Below, piece by piece: positions 42,557 to 52,620 of a DNA stretch of 64,000 nucleotides. The notes under the pieces were generated by a model. It was not told where the DNA came from and ran no database searches. It worked only from the letters and a program-made list of their open reading frames with translations. The translations under genes were made by a program, and so were the position numbers. Numbering within the stretch: position 1 is the first letter of the stretch; the number at the start of each line of letters is the position of its first letter. Source of the stretch: Euborellia annulipes (Eukaryota > Arthropoda > Insecta > Dermaptera > Anisolabididae); NCBI GenBank assembly GCA_023213315.1, contig JAKCPI010005185.1, forward strand, positions 92,178 through 156,177, written 5' to 3'.

Positions 42557-42651
42557 TGCATTTTTCAGGTTATGGGATTCCGAAAAAATTAATAACTGAT
42601 AATGGTCCACAATTTGTGTCTTCAGAATTTGAATTTTTTTTGAATAAATGT
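42556..42651 (+). pseudogene. Ty3/Gypsy integrase fragment, copy 1
   Basis: Reads GYGIPKKLITDNGPQFVSSE then FEFFLNKC, the block around the second catalytic aspartate (TDNGPQF) of the DDE integrase core. The zinc-binding N-terminus, first Asp and final Glu are absent. It lies antisense to the LTRs and PBS beside it, so it was captured or inverted. Integrase inserts retroelement cDNA in the nucleus; this 32-residue piece cannot. Confidence 0.85.
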
Positions 42652-42684
42652 TGGTGTTGTTACGTCATCCCACTTCTGACACCA

Positions 42685-42764
42685 TGTTTTAAGTCAAACA
42701 AAAAAATATATCTTTATTTAATAATATATGACAGTTGTTAAAATACAATATATGTTTATCAACA
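42685..42764 (-). repeat. 80-bp LTR, copy a
   Basis: Bounded by a polypurine tract on one side and a primer-binding-like site on the other; TGTT..AACA termini and an AATAAA signal. Confidence 0.7.
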
Positions 42765-42779
42765 TCTCCCTTCTTGAAA

Positions 42780-42886
42780 CTCTTAAACATACTATTCTTT
42801 CCTCTTCCCGATTCTCTTCCCTTTGATTATTCTCTTTTGATTCTCCTAGTTCTTCCACTCCGATTTCTTCAACTATTGTTTAGAGG
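42780..42886 (-). pseudogene. Gypsy-like polyprotein tail next to the PPT
   Basis: Minus strand reads VEEIGVEELGESKENNQREE then NREEERIVCLRVSRREM, open into the LTR. Composition is acidic. Upstream it joins an antisense integrase piece, so the frame is broken. Confidence 0.45.
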
Positions 42887-42981
42887 TGCATTTTTCACGT
42901 TATGGGATTCCGAAAAAATTAATAACTGATAATGGTCCACAATTTGTGTCTTCAGAATTTGAAATTTTTTTGAATAAATGC
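42886..42981 (+). pseudogene. Ty3/Gypsy integrase fragment, copy 2
   Basis: Near-identical duplicate of copy 1, 330 bp downstream: RYGIPKKLITDNGPQFVSSE then FEIFLNKC. The duplication includes LTR and PBS, so both copies moved as one array unit. Confidence 0.85.
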
Positions 42982-43014
42982 CGGTGTTGTTACGTCATCC
43001 CACTTCTGACACCA

Positions 43015-43094
43015 TGTTTTAAGTCAAACAACAAAATATACCTTTATTTAATAATATATGACAGTTGTCAAAATAACATAAATGTTTATCAACA
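43015..43094 (-). repeat. 80-bp LTR, copy b
   Basis: Same termini as copy a with a few substitutions. Beyond 43094 the sequence differs from copy a's polypurine side, as expected if this is the outer 5' LTR. Confidence 0.7.
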
Positions 43095-44458
43095 TATACA
43101 TATAACACACGGTCTTCTCCGTCTCTCTGTAATTGGAGTTAATCTCTGTTGAGAGATAGGAAAATAAATAAATAACTAGCTGCAATGACCGTCTTTGGCG
43201 GAGATTGTGCTTAGCCAGGCGACTGGACTCACTTGGTTCGCCTTCGGCGGCTTTGCTTAGGATTCTTGTTGTATTGCGAGTGTTAAGGAAAGACCTTGAG
43301 TTCAAGTAGGGTAGTGGGAAGAGCAGTAGGGTCTATTTATGAATTTTTCTAAAGGGCTAAAGTCGTATGCCTGGAGAGCTAACCATAAAGCATAAAGCTG
43401 CCAAAAGAAAAATAATAGATTTCTGTTCAGATATTGAAGGATTTGATTATAATTAATTTCATAAAACATTAAGAGATTCAAATTATTACTTCGTTACTCG
43501 CCGTTTCAAATAGGCTACTATATGTGAACCTAATTTTAATTAGATTCCTTGAAAATTGTGTATTTCTTTAGAACACATACTGGTATTGTACATACATTTT
43601 CCATTACATTTTTATATTTATCGAAGATATATTAATAGATAGCAACCAGAGGACTTTCAACATGCTTGTTTCTCGGGGCTACCCATCCAATATCCAGACG
43701 TGCTCTTGTCATTTATTAACATCAACGATCTTGGTGACTGAGTCACTGTGAACCACAATATGTTAGCCACTAAGTGGACTTCGGCTTTGTATGAATTCGT
43801 GATTATCTTTTTTTTTTTTTAAATTAAATTGTTAATAAAAAAAATACATTAAAAAAAAATCAATGAATTTTTAAGGCACAAAGTATCATATTTGGATTGA
43901 ATGATAGAAGGATAGGGGGGGGAGACGGAGGCAGGCAGGGGTTGAATAAAGCCAGTAAATCCACTTTATATTGTTTCCAAACTATTGTTTTAATTCAATG
44001 ATTTTAAAACAATTTTAAGTCGGCATTCAAATGATCTTTTGATTGAAACGTTTCCATTTTTTTTTTTTTTTTTAGTTTATCGTTATTGATTTTATTTCTT
44101 TATTATTTTTTTCCATCGACCAGACATATGAAATCAATTAAAAATTTTTTTTTTTACTTAAATTATTAAATTCCTTTAATATTTTTTCACTCAAATATAC
44201 ATTAATTGTAATTTAAGGATTTAAAAAATCCTTTTGCGTCAATTAGGATTAAAAATATGAAAACGAGAAAAAAATATAGATAGATTACTAGTCACCATAT
44301 ATACTGTATAAAGTGAGATGGACACAGAGTGAGGCGTAGCTAAGAAATTCGGGGGGAGGGAGGGGGGCTGCTATCCATTTCACCTAATATCTAGTTTATA
44401 AAAAAAATCAATTAGCCTATGAAAAAAAGTCATTTATATTTATTTATATCTCCTATTC
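43095..44458. other. Unique DNA
   Basis: Contains a slightly GC-richer stretch (43190-43320), poly-A/T tracts and a G-rich run at 44340. The start GAGGCGTAGCTAAGAAATTC (44331) resembles some hAT ends. No gene recognised. Confidence 0.4.
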
Positions 44459-44500
44459 CAGGGGTCGGCAACCTTTTTAGAAAAATGTGGACTAAAAAAA
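44459..44500. mobile_element. hAT-like element, one end
   Basis: CAGGGGTCGGCAACCTTTTT is a widely recognised hAT terminal form; no right partner found. Confidence 0.5.
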
Positions 44501-44544
44501 AAAATTGACCTCTATAAATAAGGACCATTCTAGTGTATATGTAG

Positions 44545-44802
44545 GAGAAAAGGTTTCAATAGTATGTTTTCTAAAATATAAATATTTTTCTATATTTATA
44601 AATTTTCTATCCAGAATTTAAATGCACCATACTGTCGGAAACTAAAAAAATCTGGTGTGATAAGCTCAGAACACACCACTTTTTTGGATTCAGGGGACCT
44701 CAAAACGTGAAGATCCATCAAAATCTCGACATCGAATTTTTGACATGAATCCAATACTTTCTCTCTATATATATATTACATATATACATAGGTAAAAGAA
44801 AG
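44545..44802. mobile_element. Family A copies joined head to head (copy 17)
   Basis: Plus-sense 3' part (TATTTATAAATTTTCTATCC..GTCGGAAACTAAAAAAATCT and CTGGTGTGATAAGC) is fused at about 44681 to a minus-sense 5' part (GGATTCAGGGGACCTCAAAA..GAATCCAATACTTTCTCTCT). The far hairpin arm is lost. Confidence 0.8.
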
Positions 44803-44872
44803 TAAAAAAATTTTGTTTTGAACAAAATAAAAACAATATTATGAGTAATCTCAAAAATTATAAAAATCATAA

Positions 44873-45113
44873 GGGAGAGCGTACAAATATTACGTAACGC
44901 AATTTGGGGGGGGGGGAGGGGGGTTGAACAACGCGTTACGTAACTGGTATTTTAGCGACTTTCCGGTAAATTGCGCAAAAAAATTGTGACTTTTAGATAA
45001 AAATGGCCACTTGAGCGTTACGTAACGTCTAGGGGGACAGAAAAATGTTACGGCGCGTTACATGGGGCGAAGGGGGGTCAAAAATCTTTAAAAATTGCGT
45101 TACGTAATACTTT
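44873..45113. mobile_element. PIF/Harbinger-like MITE, copy 2 (right end lost)
   Basis: GGGAGAGCGTACAAATATTA then CGTAACGC matches the ends of 15575-15866; the interior is in reverse order relative to that copy, including TGGCCACTTGAGCGTTACGT and AACGTCTAGGGGGAC. The final GTACGCTCCC is missing. Confidence 0.8.
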
Positions 45114-45194
45114 TTATTGTATTTTAAAGAAAAAGAATATGTGAAATTAACCAGATGTTACATGAATGAAGTTTGATATAGTAACATATATGTT

Positions 45195-45240
45195 TCAGGC
45201 CTGATGATGGTCCTTTTTGGACTGAAACTGTGAGAATGTG
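45195..45240 (+). ncRNA. Hammerhead ribozyme-like motif
   Basis: CTGATGA (45201-45207), stem II GTCC-TTTTT-GGAC (45210-45222), GAAA (45224-45227) and stem III CT-GTG-AG (45228-45234) keep the same layout as the motif at 31301. The U-H step reads AA and no good stem I is evident, so it is probably inactive. Confidence 0.55.
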
Positions 45241-45339
45241 AACACAACAGTTGGCCTGGCAATAAAATTTCTCTATAATAAAGTACAATATCAATTATCA
45301 TGAACCCCATCATACGAATTTAAAAGAAGTAAACCTCCA

Positions 45340-45445
45340 AATTTAATTTGAGGGGTCCCGGGTTCGCTTCCCATCCCATGGGAGAAATATTTATTTCAAT
45401 TTAAATAAATAGGGATGGGGTCTTCAATGGCCTTAAATAATTTGA
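45340..45445 (+). mobile_element. tRNA-derived SINE fragment (family S2)
   Basis: B box-like CCCGGGTTCGCTTCCCATCC, then ATTTATTTCAATTTAAATAA and GGGATGGGGTCTTCAATGGC, as in the S2 tail. The head is missing. Confidence 0.6.
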
Positions 45446-45839
45446 CACCTGATTATTTAAAACAGAGAATAAAATATACAAATGAGAATGATGAAATTTT
45501 ATTTGTAAGTCAACTAAAAAAGTTAAAATATATTTTATAAGGAGTTGTTTGATTTCAATAGAGTGCCTAGGGAAATAAAATGTGTTATAAGAATTACAGA
45601 ATTGAAAAGTTTGTTGTTGAAATAGATATAGGACAGCGGTTCTCATCCTTTTTTGATGTGCGGCCCACTTTTTCCGAAAAAAAAAAAAAAAAAAAAAAAA
45701 CGCTGAGGCCCAGTGTATAGGCTATATATAGCCTATATATACTGTATATATATTTTATCATTCCTTAAGACCCCATACACGCCGTACGCGAGCCGGATCA
45801 GGCGATTTTTCACCGAGCCGAGCCAAAATCGGTCATTAA

Positions 45840-46513
45840 TAGGGCTCGGATTTCGCCCTATTTGCCTTTTTTTAATTTATGGCTTAAAATTTAGGCCAAT
45901 ATGATATGTATACGTTTCATGAAATTCTAAATAAAATAAGAGGCATTCGTTAGTGCCTATAATGCCTATTTTGGCCGATTCTGGGTTTTAGTGCCTATTT
46001 CATCTATAAATGCCTTTTTTAGTGCCTATTTTAAGTTCAAATAGCCAATTTCAATTTTTTACGAGCTATACATAGCCTAAATTGAAAATTTTTTTGAATT
46101 ATCAAGAAAATATTTCAAGGGGGGGGGGGTAAAGAGGGTAATTACCCCCCCCCCTCCTCCCGAGATTTGAAAAAAATACATTTTTTTGAAAAAAAAAAAA
46201 AAAAAAATTATTTTTAATGTAAAATTTTAAAAATAGTATTTAAAAATTTGATTTGTATTTATATTCTGGCAAACAAGTACAGAATGCGCCTTTAAATTAC
46301 CGAAATTAAGAAAAAATTTTGTGCTATGCGACCAGTCACACCAGATTACCAAAAATAAGACATCAATTTTTTTAATTTTTTTATGTTTTTGAGTGCCTTT
46401 TTAAGTGCCTATTTTTACAATAAATGCCTTTTTAAGTGCCTATTTTAATAATTTTTAGTGCTTAGTTGCCTGCCTATTTTAAAGATTTTCAGTGCCTATA
46501 AATCCGAGCCCTA
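45840..46513. mobile_element. Inner hAT element with exact 8-bp target duplication
   Basis: GTCATTAA at 45832-45839 and 46514-46521. Ends TAGGGCTCGGATT and AATCCGAGCCCTA are perfect. The interior has many GTGCCTATTTT and AATGCCTTTTT words. No transposase frame. Confidence 0.9.
46118..46348. mobile_element. Truncated hAT MITE inside the inner element
   Basis: Matches 19803-20063 (CAAGGGGGGGGGGTAAAG.., ATATTCTGGCAAACAAGTAC, and the captured arm GTGCTATGCGACCAGTCACA). Its right end is lost, so it is the fourth layer of the stack. Confidence 0.75.
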
Positions 46514-46703
46514 GTCATTAAATACCCTATCTGAGGTCCCCGTTCCGTGAGAGACCACACACATGCGGATCTGACTCGTTTGAAGGCGAGCAGAGCCGGG
46601 CTCGCATATTATAGTACGGCGTGTATGGGGGGGGCGCTGTAGACATCCGCGGCCCAGTTCCAATCATATCGCAGCCCACGGGCTGGGAACCGCTGATATA
46701 GGC

Positions 46704-47235
46704 TATTATTTCAAAGAGCGAATGTTTATTGTGACTGTGTATTGATAGAGTAATTTCTAACAAAATATTTATTATTATATTTTTATTTTATTTTATATTA
46801 ATTAATTTAAAATTGTATTAAAAATCAAAGACAATTTTATTTATTTTATATATTTAAAAGAAGAAATATTGTGGTGGGAATTTATTAAGTCTTTTATAAA
46901 TGAATTTATATTTTTTTTAAACCCGTCTTTAAGGTCATTTATCCATATTTATTTCAAATGATTAGTAGCCAATTTAAATGGAATACATTTTTCTCGCTTG
47001 CGACGAGAAACGAACCCGGAACCCTTTGCACGAGAAGCAAAAAAAATAGTATAATACTAATTTATTTAATAAATATGCTGCCTTCGTTAATATATTTAAA
47101 AACCTCTTTTTTTTGGCTCTTGCCTAAAACAACTCGGTTCGTATTAAAGGTTGTATACAAGACAGACAGACGGACATTAGTGAATTAAATATGTAAATAG
47201 ATTTATTATTTTCTCTTACCTATATATTTATATTT
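46704..47235. other. AT-rich DNA with a tRNA-like scrap and a family E tail
   Basis: Minus-strand TTCCGGGTTCGTTTCTCGTC (47000-47019) is B box-like. GACAGACAGACGGACATTAG (47160-47179) is the tail of family E. No gene recognised. Confidence 0.45.
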
Positions 47236-47420
47236 AACAAGACTCAGAATGTTTTTTTATTGGCGAGGCCTCGGCCGAGGGTCCGGTGGACTGGTGCAAT
47301 GGACAGTACGCTTATGCCCCGGAAAAGCTGGAGATCCTGAGTTCGATTCCCAGGAGCCATGGGATAATAATTATTTAGTCTCACCAATAAAAAAACTCTC
47401 ACAGTCTTATTAAATATATC
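47236..47420 (+). repeat. tRNA-like core enclosed in inverted repeats
   Basis: Outer arms AACAAGACTCAGAATGTTTT and its partner ACTCTCACAGTCTTATT, with TTTTTTTATTGG pairing with CCAATAAAAAAA, enclose TGGACTGGTGCAATGGACAG (A box-like) and GAGTTCGATTCCCAGG (B box, T-arm). The right arm recurs alone at 63445-63480. Confidence 0.6.
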
Positions 47421-48545
47421 TATGGCTAGTTAAGTCCGAATCGAGGTATTTTAAATACTATTTTCTTATTCAAATATATAGTTCTCTAAAAATATTTAAC
47501 TATAAATAAAATTTTATATTTAATCTGATTAGAAATAGGGAACCTCACTTTTAAGAGGTTTTACTAACAAACTGAATATCTCCGGCCCTTATGAACGAAT
47601 ATTCATGGAATTTTTTTTTTTTGTAATAGAGAATATTTGATAAGCTGGAAAGCATAGTGTAATTTGGGAACCCGTAGATTGATCAGACTTTTGAACCTCC
47701 ACGGCGTATAAAAACGTAAAAAATTGCATTAAATTAAACTTAAGAGAGCGGATCGGTCCCACCCCCTAATAAAATTTGAGATGAGACTTAAATATGAAAA
47801 ATGACAATATATTTTACAAAGAGCTTCTTTTACAAAAATGAAAATAAAAGTTAGGGTTCCCAGAACTGACAGGGGGGGCAGGGAGCGAAGCTAGTGCCCG
47901 CTTATTTCTGTCACTAAAATTTCTCACTTTATCTATTTTTGAAATTTTAATCATATTTATTTTTTAAAGATGGACTTCTCTCGCCATCTTTTTTTTTTTC
48001 TTAAGATGTTTTAAATATATCTATGTTGATGTATGACGTATCCGCGGTTACATGACTCTGGACATCCTTGCTAAATTAATGGCTCATTTTGTAGCCTCAT
48101 TACACCCCAGGGGATAATTTCATAAGTCATCCGGAGAACACTGTGTCTAGGCACTTAAAAACTTTTAAAAAAGTCCAATTAATAATTCAGGCCACGTCAG
48201 GGTGACACGGGGTGAACATTTGTGCAAGATGGCCGTCGAGGTGGATAGGGTGGGATGCAGGGGAGGGGAAGCTGTCGAACATATACTTCAAACGTCTAAA
48301 TGAAAAGCTCTTTTTGTACTCAATCTTAATTACTAATGCCTATTTAAAATTTAACACTAATTTAATTAAATTTTTTTTCCCTTATAGTAGCTTAATTCTC
48401 TTTCAGAGCTTAAGCGGAGATTTTCTTAAACATAGGACAAATCACCGATTAAATAAATGTAATGAAATGAAATCTTTATAACATACTCATGGGCAAAACA
48501 ATGAATTTAAATTTAATAGTTTAATAATAGATAAACGTTGCATTG
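47421..48545. other. ~1.1 kb unique DNA
   Basis: A GC-rich scrap GGGGGGGCAGGGAGCGAAGC lies at 47873. No gene recognised. Confidence 0.4.
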
Positions 48546-48821
48546 CTCAGGGGCCCACATCTTGTGGGTACGTGGATAGCGACCACGAGCTGCCCGAGCT
48601 GGGTAGGCAGTCCTTCAGTTCTTTGTAAGTCTGTGTTTGGCTCGTAAGTCTCTTCCTTCCTCTTTTCAACAGGCGTCAGACCGTACGACGGACCGGCCTG
48701 ACCTATTTCTTCCGGTCGCGAAAACGTATGATAGGGCTGGAGGGAAATAGTGAGGGCCGCCGAGCCGACCCCGCATCGCGGGAAAAAGGCGAGGATAAAA
48801 GAAGAAGAAGTAGAAGAAGAA
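48546..48821 (+). mobile_element. GAAG-tailed SINE-like element, copy 4
   Basis: CTCAGGGGCCCACATCTTGT to a GAAGAAGAAGTAGAAGAAGA tail; contains a small extra segment (GTGTTTGGCTCGTAAGTCTC) not in copy 1. Confidence 0.85.
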
Positions 48822-48852
48822 CAAAATTAAATTTACTTTTTATTAGCCAAAT

Positions 48853-49411
48853 ATATGTTTATATATATAGAGAAAGTATTACAATCAAGACAAAAATTCG
48901 ATGTCGAGATTTTGATGGAAATACACGTTTTGAGATCCCCTTAGTCCAAAAAAGGGAATCCCGCAAAATTTGTCTGTGAATAAATATCTCAAGAAAAGAG
49001 GTTTAAATTTTATATTTAAGTTAGGTACCCCCCTGGTACGTAACAGGAAGCTTTTGAACAAAATCGGCCGAAGAATTCTAGTACTTTACTGATGTACTTT
49101 TTTTTATTTTTTTCTGATTTTTTAAAAATTGGGTCTAAAGATTTTGATTAAAATTCATAAATCAATTATTTTTTAAAATGTAAATTCTCATTTTGCTTTC
49201 AAAGTTGTTGAAGCACACTTTACTCTTGACTTGAAAGGGTAGAAATTGTTACCATGGAAACAAAATATAAATATTATATTTTTCTGTTTATAATTTTTAC
49301 TATACTGCCTGAAACTAAATATATGTTGACACAAAAAATCTGGTGAAATAAGCACAAGACACAATTTTATCGAAGGTAAAAAAAGATATATGCTGTACAT
49401 CACACCAGGTT
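48853..49411 (+). mobile_element. Family A repeat, copy 18 (type I)
   Basis: Half the opening hairpin, no GT expansion, box decayed to TTCTAGTACT (49076), GTTACCATGGAAAC palindrome, and a decayed terminal hairpin with CTGGTGAAATAAGCAC..ATCACACCAG (49340-49408). Confidence 0.85.
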
Positions 49412-49931
49412 TTTTTTCCAATGATATTTTTTATTAAAGAATTTCTGATACAAATTTCAATTTTTGTTTATTTTAAGACTTTCAAAACCTAAAATGCCCT
49501 CTCATTGTTGTTATTGGTTTAGTGAAATAAATATTATTTTAACAAAAAATTTTTTATTCATATCACCTCTTTTAATGAATAGGTTATTATCAACTAATAA
49601 TTAATTTTTTTCCATTATTCAAAGATTGTTTTTTATCTTCTCGAAATATACATAGTAATCAGTGTAAAATTCGACCTCGATGTTCTAATGATTCTCGAAT
49701 TTTTAAGCATTTGTGGGCATCTGAGTGTATTTGTGGTCACGATAAACGTAAGCAGATAGATGAAATTTTGTATATTTAGGCCTACTTGTAACACTAAAAT
49801 TATAGATATGTATTAACTTTAGAGTATATTCGTCAGCCGGAAGTAGTACTTTATTTGAAAAGTTTTTTTTTTTTAATTTTAAAAATTGTCACACATTATT
49901 ATGATGAAGTTCATTATTTAAAAATATTTTT
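49412..49931. other. AT-rich DNA; related to family A 3' variant
   Basis: 49735-49860 (GATGAAATTTTGTATATTTA, AACACTAAAATTATAGATAT) resembles 60200-60260 inside the divergent family A copy 22. No gene. Confidence 0.45.
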
Positions 49932-50156
49932 GGAACGAAGTTCTTTAACGCGGCTTACGCAGGGTGAATTGGGAGAAAATGTAACGTAACAAAAACACGT
50001 TCCTAACAAAAATGCGTTCCCAGCGCCCGAGAGACGGCGGAGGAAGGCGAAATTAGCCGAAGTCTTGGCGAGGCCACGCCCACCTTTTTTCTCGCGTGAG
50101 GAACTTCGTTCCTGCCGGGGGGGGGGTCCTACGACCCCACACGTTTGCTTTTTATT
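49932..50156 (+). mobile_element. GGAACGAAGTTC MITE, copy 3
   Basis: GGAACGAAGTTC and GAACTTCGTTCC (50101-50112) inverted repeats; same core and same extension to GTTTGCTTTTTATT as copy 2. Confidence 0.85.
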
Positions 50157-50345
50157 ATTTCATGTATTTTTTATTGATTATCTCAAAAACTAATCAGTTT
50201 TCAAAAAAAAAAGTTAAAGAATAAAATTTTTTCAAAATAGTCTAATCAGTTTATTTATTATATTATTATATACATTATATAAACTATAGTGCAATTTATC
50301 ATAAAATAAAAAAATTATAAATTTCAAATATTTTTGGAAACCCCC

Positions 50346-50585
50346 GGGTGTGGCGTAGTAGGTAGCGTGCCTACCTCCTATACCAAACGTCGCGGGTTCG
50401 GACCCAGGCAGTCCGATGATTTTATTTAAGCCATTTGGATACCAGATGGCTTAAATAGAAATGTCTCAACCCACAATAGATATATTCATTACAACGGTTA
50501 TCGTCAAAGTCTTAAATGGTCTAAGTTGCCGAAAAGACTGTGTGAATGTGTGTATGAGTGTGAGTGTGAATGAGAAAAAGTGTGA

Positions 50586-50616
<31 letters not shown>
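50346..50616 (+). mobile_element. tRNA-derived SINE (family S1), full length
   Basis: A box TGGCGTAGTAGGTAGCGTGC, B box GGGTTCGGACCC, a body with TTGGATACCAGATGGCTTAA and AACGGTTATCGTCAAAGTCT, GT-rich end GTGTGAATGTGTGTATGAGT, then 26 A residues (50591-50616). Confidence 0.9.
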
Positions 50617-51767
50617 TTTTGAAAAACTTATTAAGTAAACTACTACTTCCTGTTGACCTATTTATTCTAAAAATTTATACAGATCTACAATTTTAGTGTA
50701 AGATAATCACGCATTTGTAGAGTAGCCTCTAGAAAAAAATCTAGGCGAAGTTATTGCCGAATTTTTTTATTAGATTCCAACTAATAACCATATCAATTTT
50801 TTATTCTTTTCAAGGGATGTTTGTTGAACCGAGTGGTTAGAATGGTTTGCAAGGGTTCAAGGGTAGCGGATGGTCAGTTATCGGTAGCCGAATTCGTTGT
50901 AAATACAAGCCAGGTCCAGACCCTTCAACACCCGAAGGGCCTAAGACCCCACCACACACGATGATGGATCACCACCCCCCTACCCGACCCTTCACCCCGA
51001 TTATTTATTTTTTTTTTTTTAGTTCCAACTCACAGCAACGTAACGTGTACTGTACCAAAAGTGATTATATCATCTAGCCGAATGAGTTTGCAAAATGCGT
51101 TAACAATTCCAAGGCAACGTTCGAGACACAATGTGTTCAGCCAATTGGAGGCAGGTTTGCTTACTGAATTCGGATTAACTTGAAAAAAATTGTTATTTGC
51201 CTTTTCACCCAGAAGCTTGACAAGCCTTTAAAAAGTTTAAAGGCTCCTAATATATATTTTATGAAATTTTTTTCAAATTATAAATGAAAATTTGCCTAAT
51301 CAGTTTAAATATTATATTAGTTAGCCAGTATCACTCAAATTTTATATTTCATTGAATTATACACGAAAAAAATTTCACCTTCAAATACGAAATTAATTAT
51401 TCTTACATTACAAAACAAAGTATAATCAACTTTAAACGAGTATTAAATAATCTTCCAAAAAAAATCGTTTTTTTAATCACACTGTATTAAAAAAAAAGTT
51501 ATCAATTCTTTTTGAACACCATATATGGATGCCTTATAATAATATAAAAAAAATCCATTCCTCGATTTTCTATAATAATTTTTTTTTGATAAATGTATAA
51601 TATGAAATTTGAAAATAGAGAATACGTTTTATTTAGGTATTGTTAAAAACTCTGTAAAAAACCAATTCAAAGAAAAAATTTACCTAGAATAGAATTTTAT
51701 ATGATTCTCCCATAGAGACATGTTTATTTCATATAAAACAATGAAATCAACGATTGTTCGTTTATAT
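50617..51767. other. Unique DNA with a weak tRNA-like head
   Basis: GAACCGAGTGGTTAGAATGG (50826) is A box-like, but no convincing B box follows. 50850-50990 is less AT-rich; 51001 onward AT-rich. No gene recognised. Confidence 0.35.
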
Positions 51768-52042
51768 AACAGGAAAAGGGGCAGGAGCAGCCAAAATACA
51801 AAGCCTCCGATTTTCACAAATTAATGAGACGTTTCGGGAAAATTTTATTATCCCATCATCATCATGCTCACTGTGCTATGAATATATAAATATGCATTGT
51901 ATTGCGCCCATATGACTAACTTCGGGACATAAACAATTTTTAAGGACTGAAAATGGGACAATAAAATTATCTCGAAACTTCTCATTAATTTGTGAAAATC
52001 GGAGGCTTTATTTTTTTAGCTGCTCCTGCTTCTTTTCCTGTT
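51768..52042. mobile_element. MITE with ~70-bp TIRs
   Basis: Left arm AACAGGAAAAGGGGCAGGAG..CAAAGCCTCCGATTTTCACA; right arm TGTGAAAATCGGAGGCTTTA..CTGCTTCTTTTCCTGTT. 275 bp, non-coding, no certain target duplication. Confidence 0.85.
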
Positions 52043-52447
52043 GTTTAAATGTAAACTATAGAGCACATCTCCGGAGTGCATATTTTTATAATAGGGCCTG
52101 TATTAATGATATAAAAAAAGTTCATTCTTTCATTTTTCTAAGGCTGTTGTATGTACTTAAATTTTATTTTTAAAATGTATTTTTTAGATATACTTCCCAT
52201 AGACGCAATGTTAAATTTCTATGGGAATTAACATGCTCAAATTAATTGAGCAGGGGGGTACGTTTTCGATTGGGGAATATTATTTTAAACTCAAGCGATG
52301 ATTCATTAAATTTTATTAAAATAGAGAGAAAAATATAAAAAAAAAAAAAAAAATTAGAGGGTTGTAGGCGAAGAGTTGAAAAACTTTCTGAATCTTGGAT
52401 ATGGAATTTTTATTCTCATTTGAGAGATTCAATAATTATCTATTTAT
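52043..52447. other. AT-rich DNA with a family A type II scrap
   Basis: CCATAGACGCAATGTTAAAT then TTCTATGGGAATTAACATGC (52198-52237) matches the type II 3' half. The rest is low complexity. Confidence 0.55.
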
Positions 52448-52620
52448 ATAATTCGCTAATGTCCGTCTGTCTGTTGGGCAACTTCCCGTTGGAATTTTGA
52501 AACGAAATTTTTTATGCTTAAAGGGGACCTTCTAGCGATTACAGGAAAATTATTTTCATCCCAAAAATCCTATAATTTTTGTTATTAATTCCTAAAGTTA
52601 CGATTTCTCCCATAGGAAAT
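52448..52620 (-). repeat. Family E repeat, copy 2
   Basis: ATAATTCGCTAATGTCCGTC then TGTCTGTTGGGCAACTTCCC, and CCAAAAATCCTATAATTTTT, the inverse of 34260-34435. Confidence 0.6.

Larger units (their letters stand above)
42661..43094 (-). mobile_element. TRIM-like miniature LTR retroelement, tandem
   Basis: Read on the minus strand: LTR (43094-43015), primer-binding-like TGGTGTCAGAAGTGGGATGA (43014 downwards), a ~235-bp interior, polypurine tract GTTTCAAGAAGGGAGA (42780-42765), LTR (42764-42685), then a second TGGTGTCAGAAGTGGGATGA. LTRs begin TGTTGATAAA, end CTTAAAACA and carry AATAAAG. The 330-bp period makes an LTR-interior-LTR-interior array, as arises by LTR recombination. Confidence 0.7.
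45771..46630. mobile_element. Middle element of the nested stack
   Basis: CCCCATACACGCCGTACGCG at the left and TAGTACGGCGTGTATGGGG at the right are inverted. Subterminal GAGCCGAGCC and GAGCCGGGCTCGC are GC-rich. No target duplication is clear. Confidence 0.7.
45634..46695. mobile_element. Outer hAT element of a nested stack
   Basis: Ends CAGCGGTTCTCATCCTTTTT and CCCACGGGCTGGGAACCGCTG (last 18 bases inverted), a Charlie-like hAT form. Flanks ATATAGGA (45626-45633) and ATATAGGC (46696-46703) agree at 7 of 8. A poly-A tract lies at 45678-45700. It encloses the next two elements. Confidence 0.8.

Noticed and set aside
42342..42599. 85-residue frame with repeated LVLPLRFLQLL-like units
   Set aside because: It is a shadow frame of the minisatellite whose minus-strand reading is the acidic tail; the integrase signal is in another frame.
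50346..50420. Possible true tRNA gene
   Set aside because: It continues into a SINE body with poly-A tail and has a sister SINE at 5585-5846.
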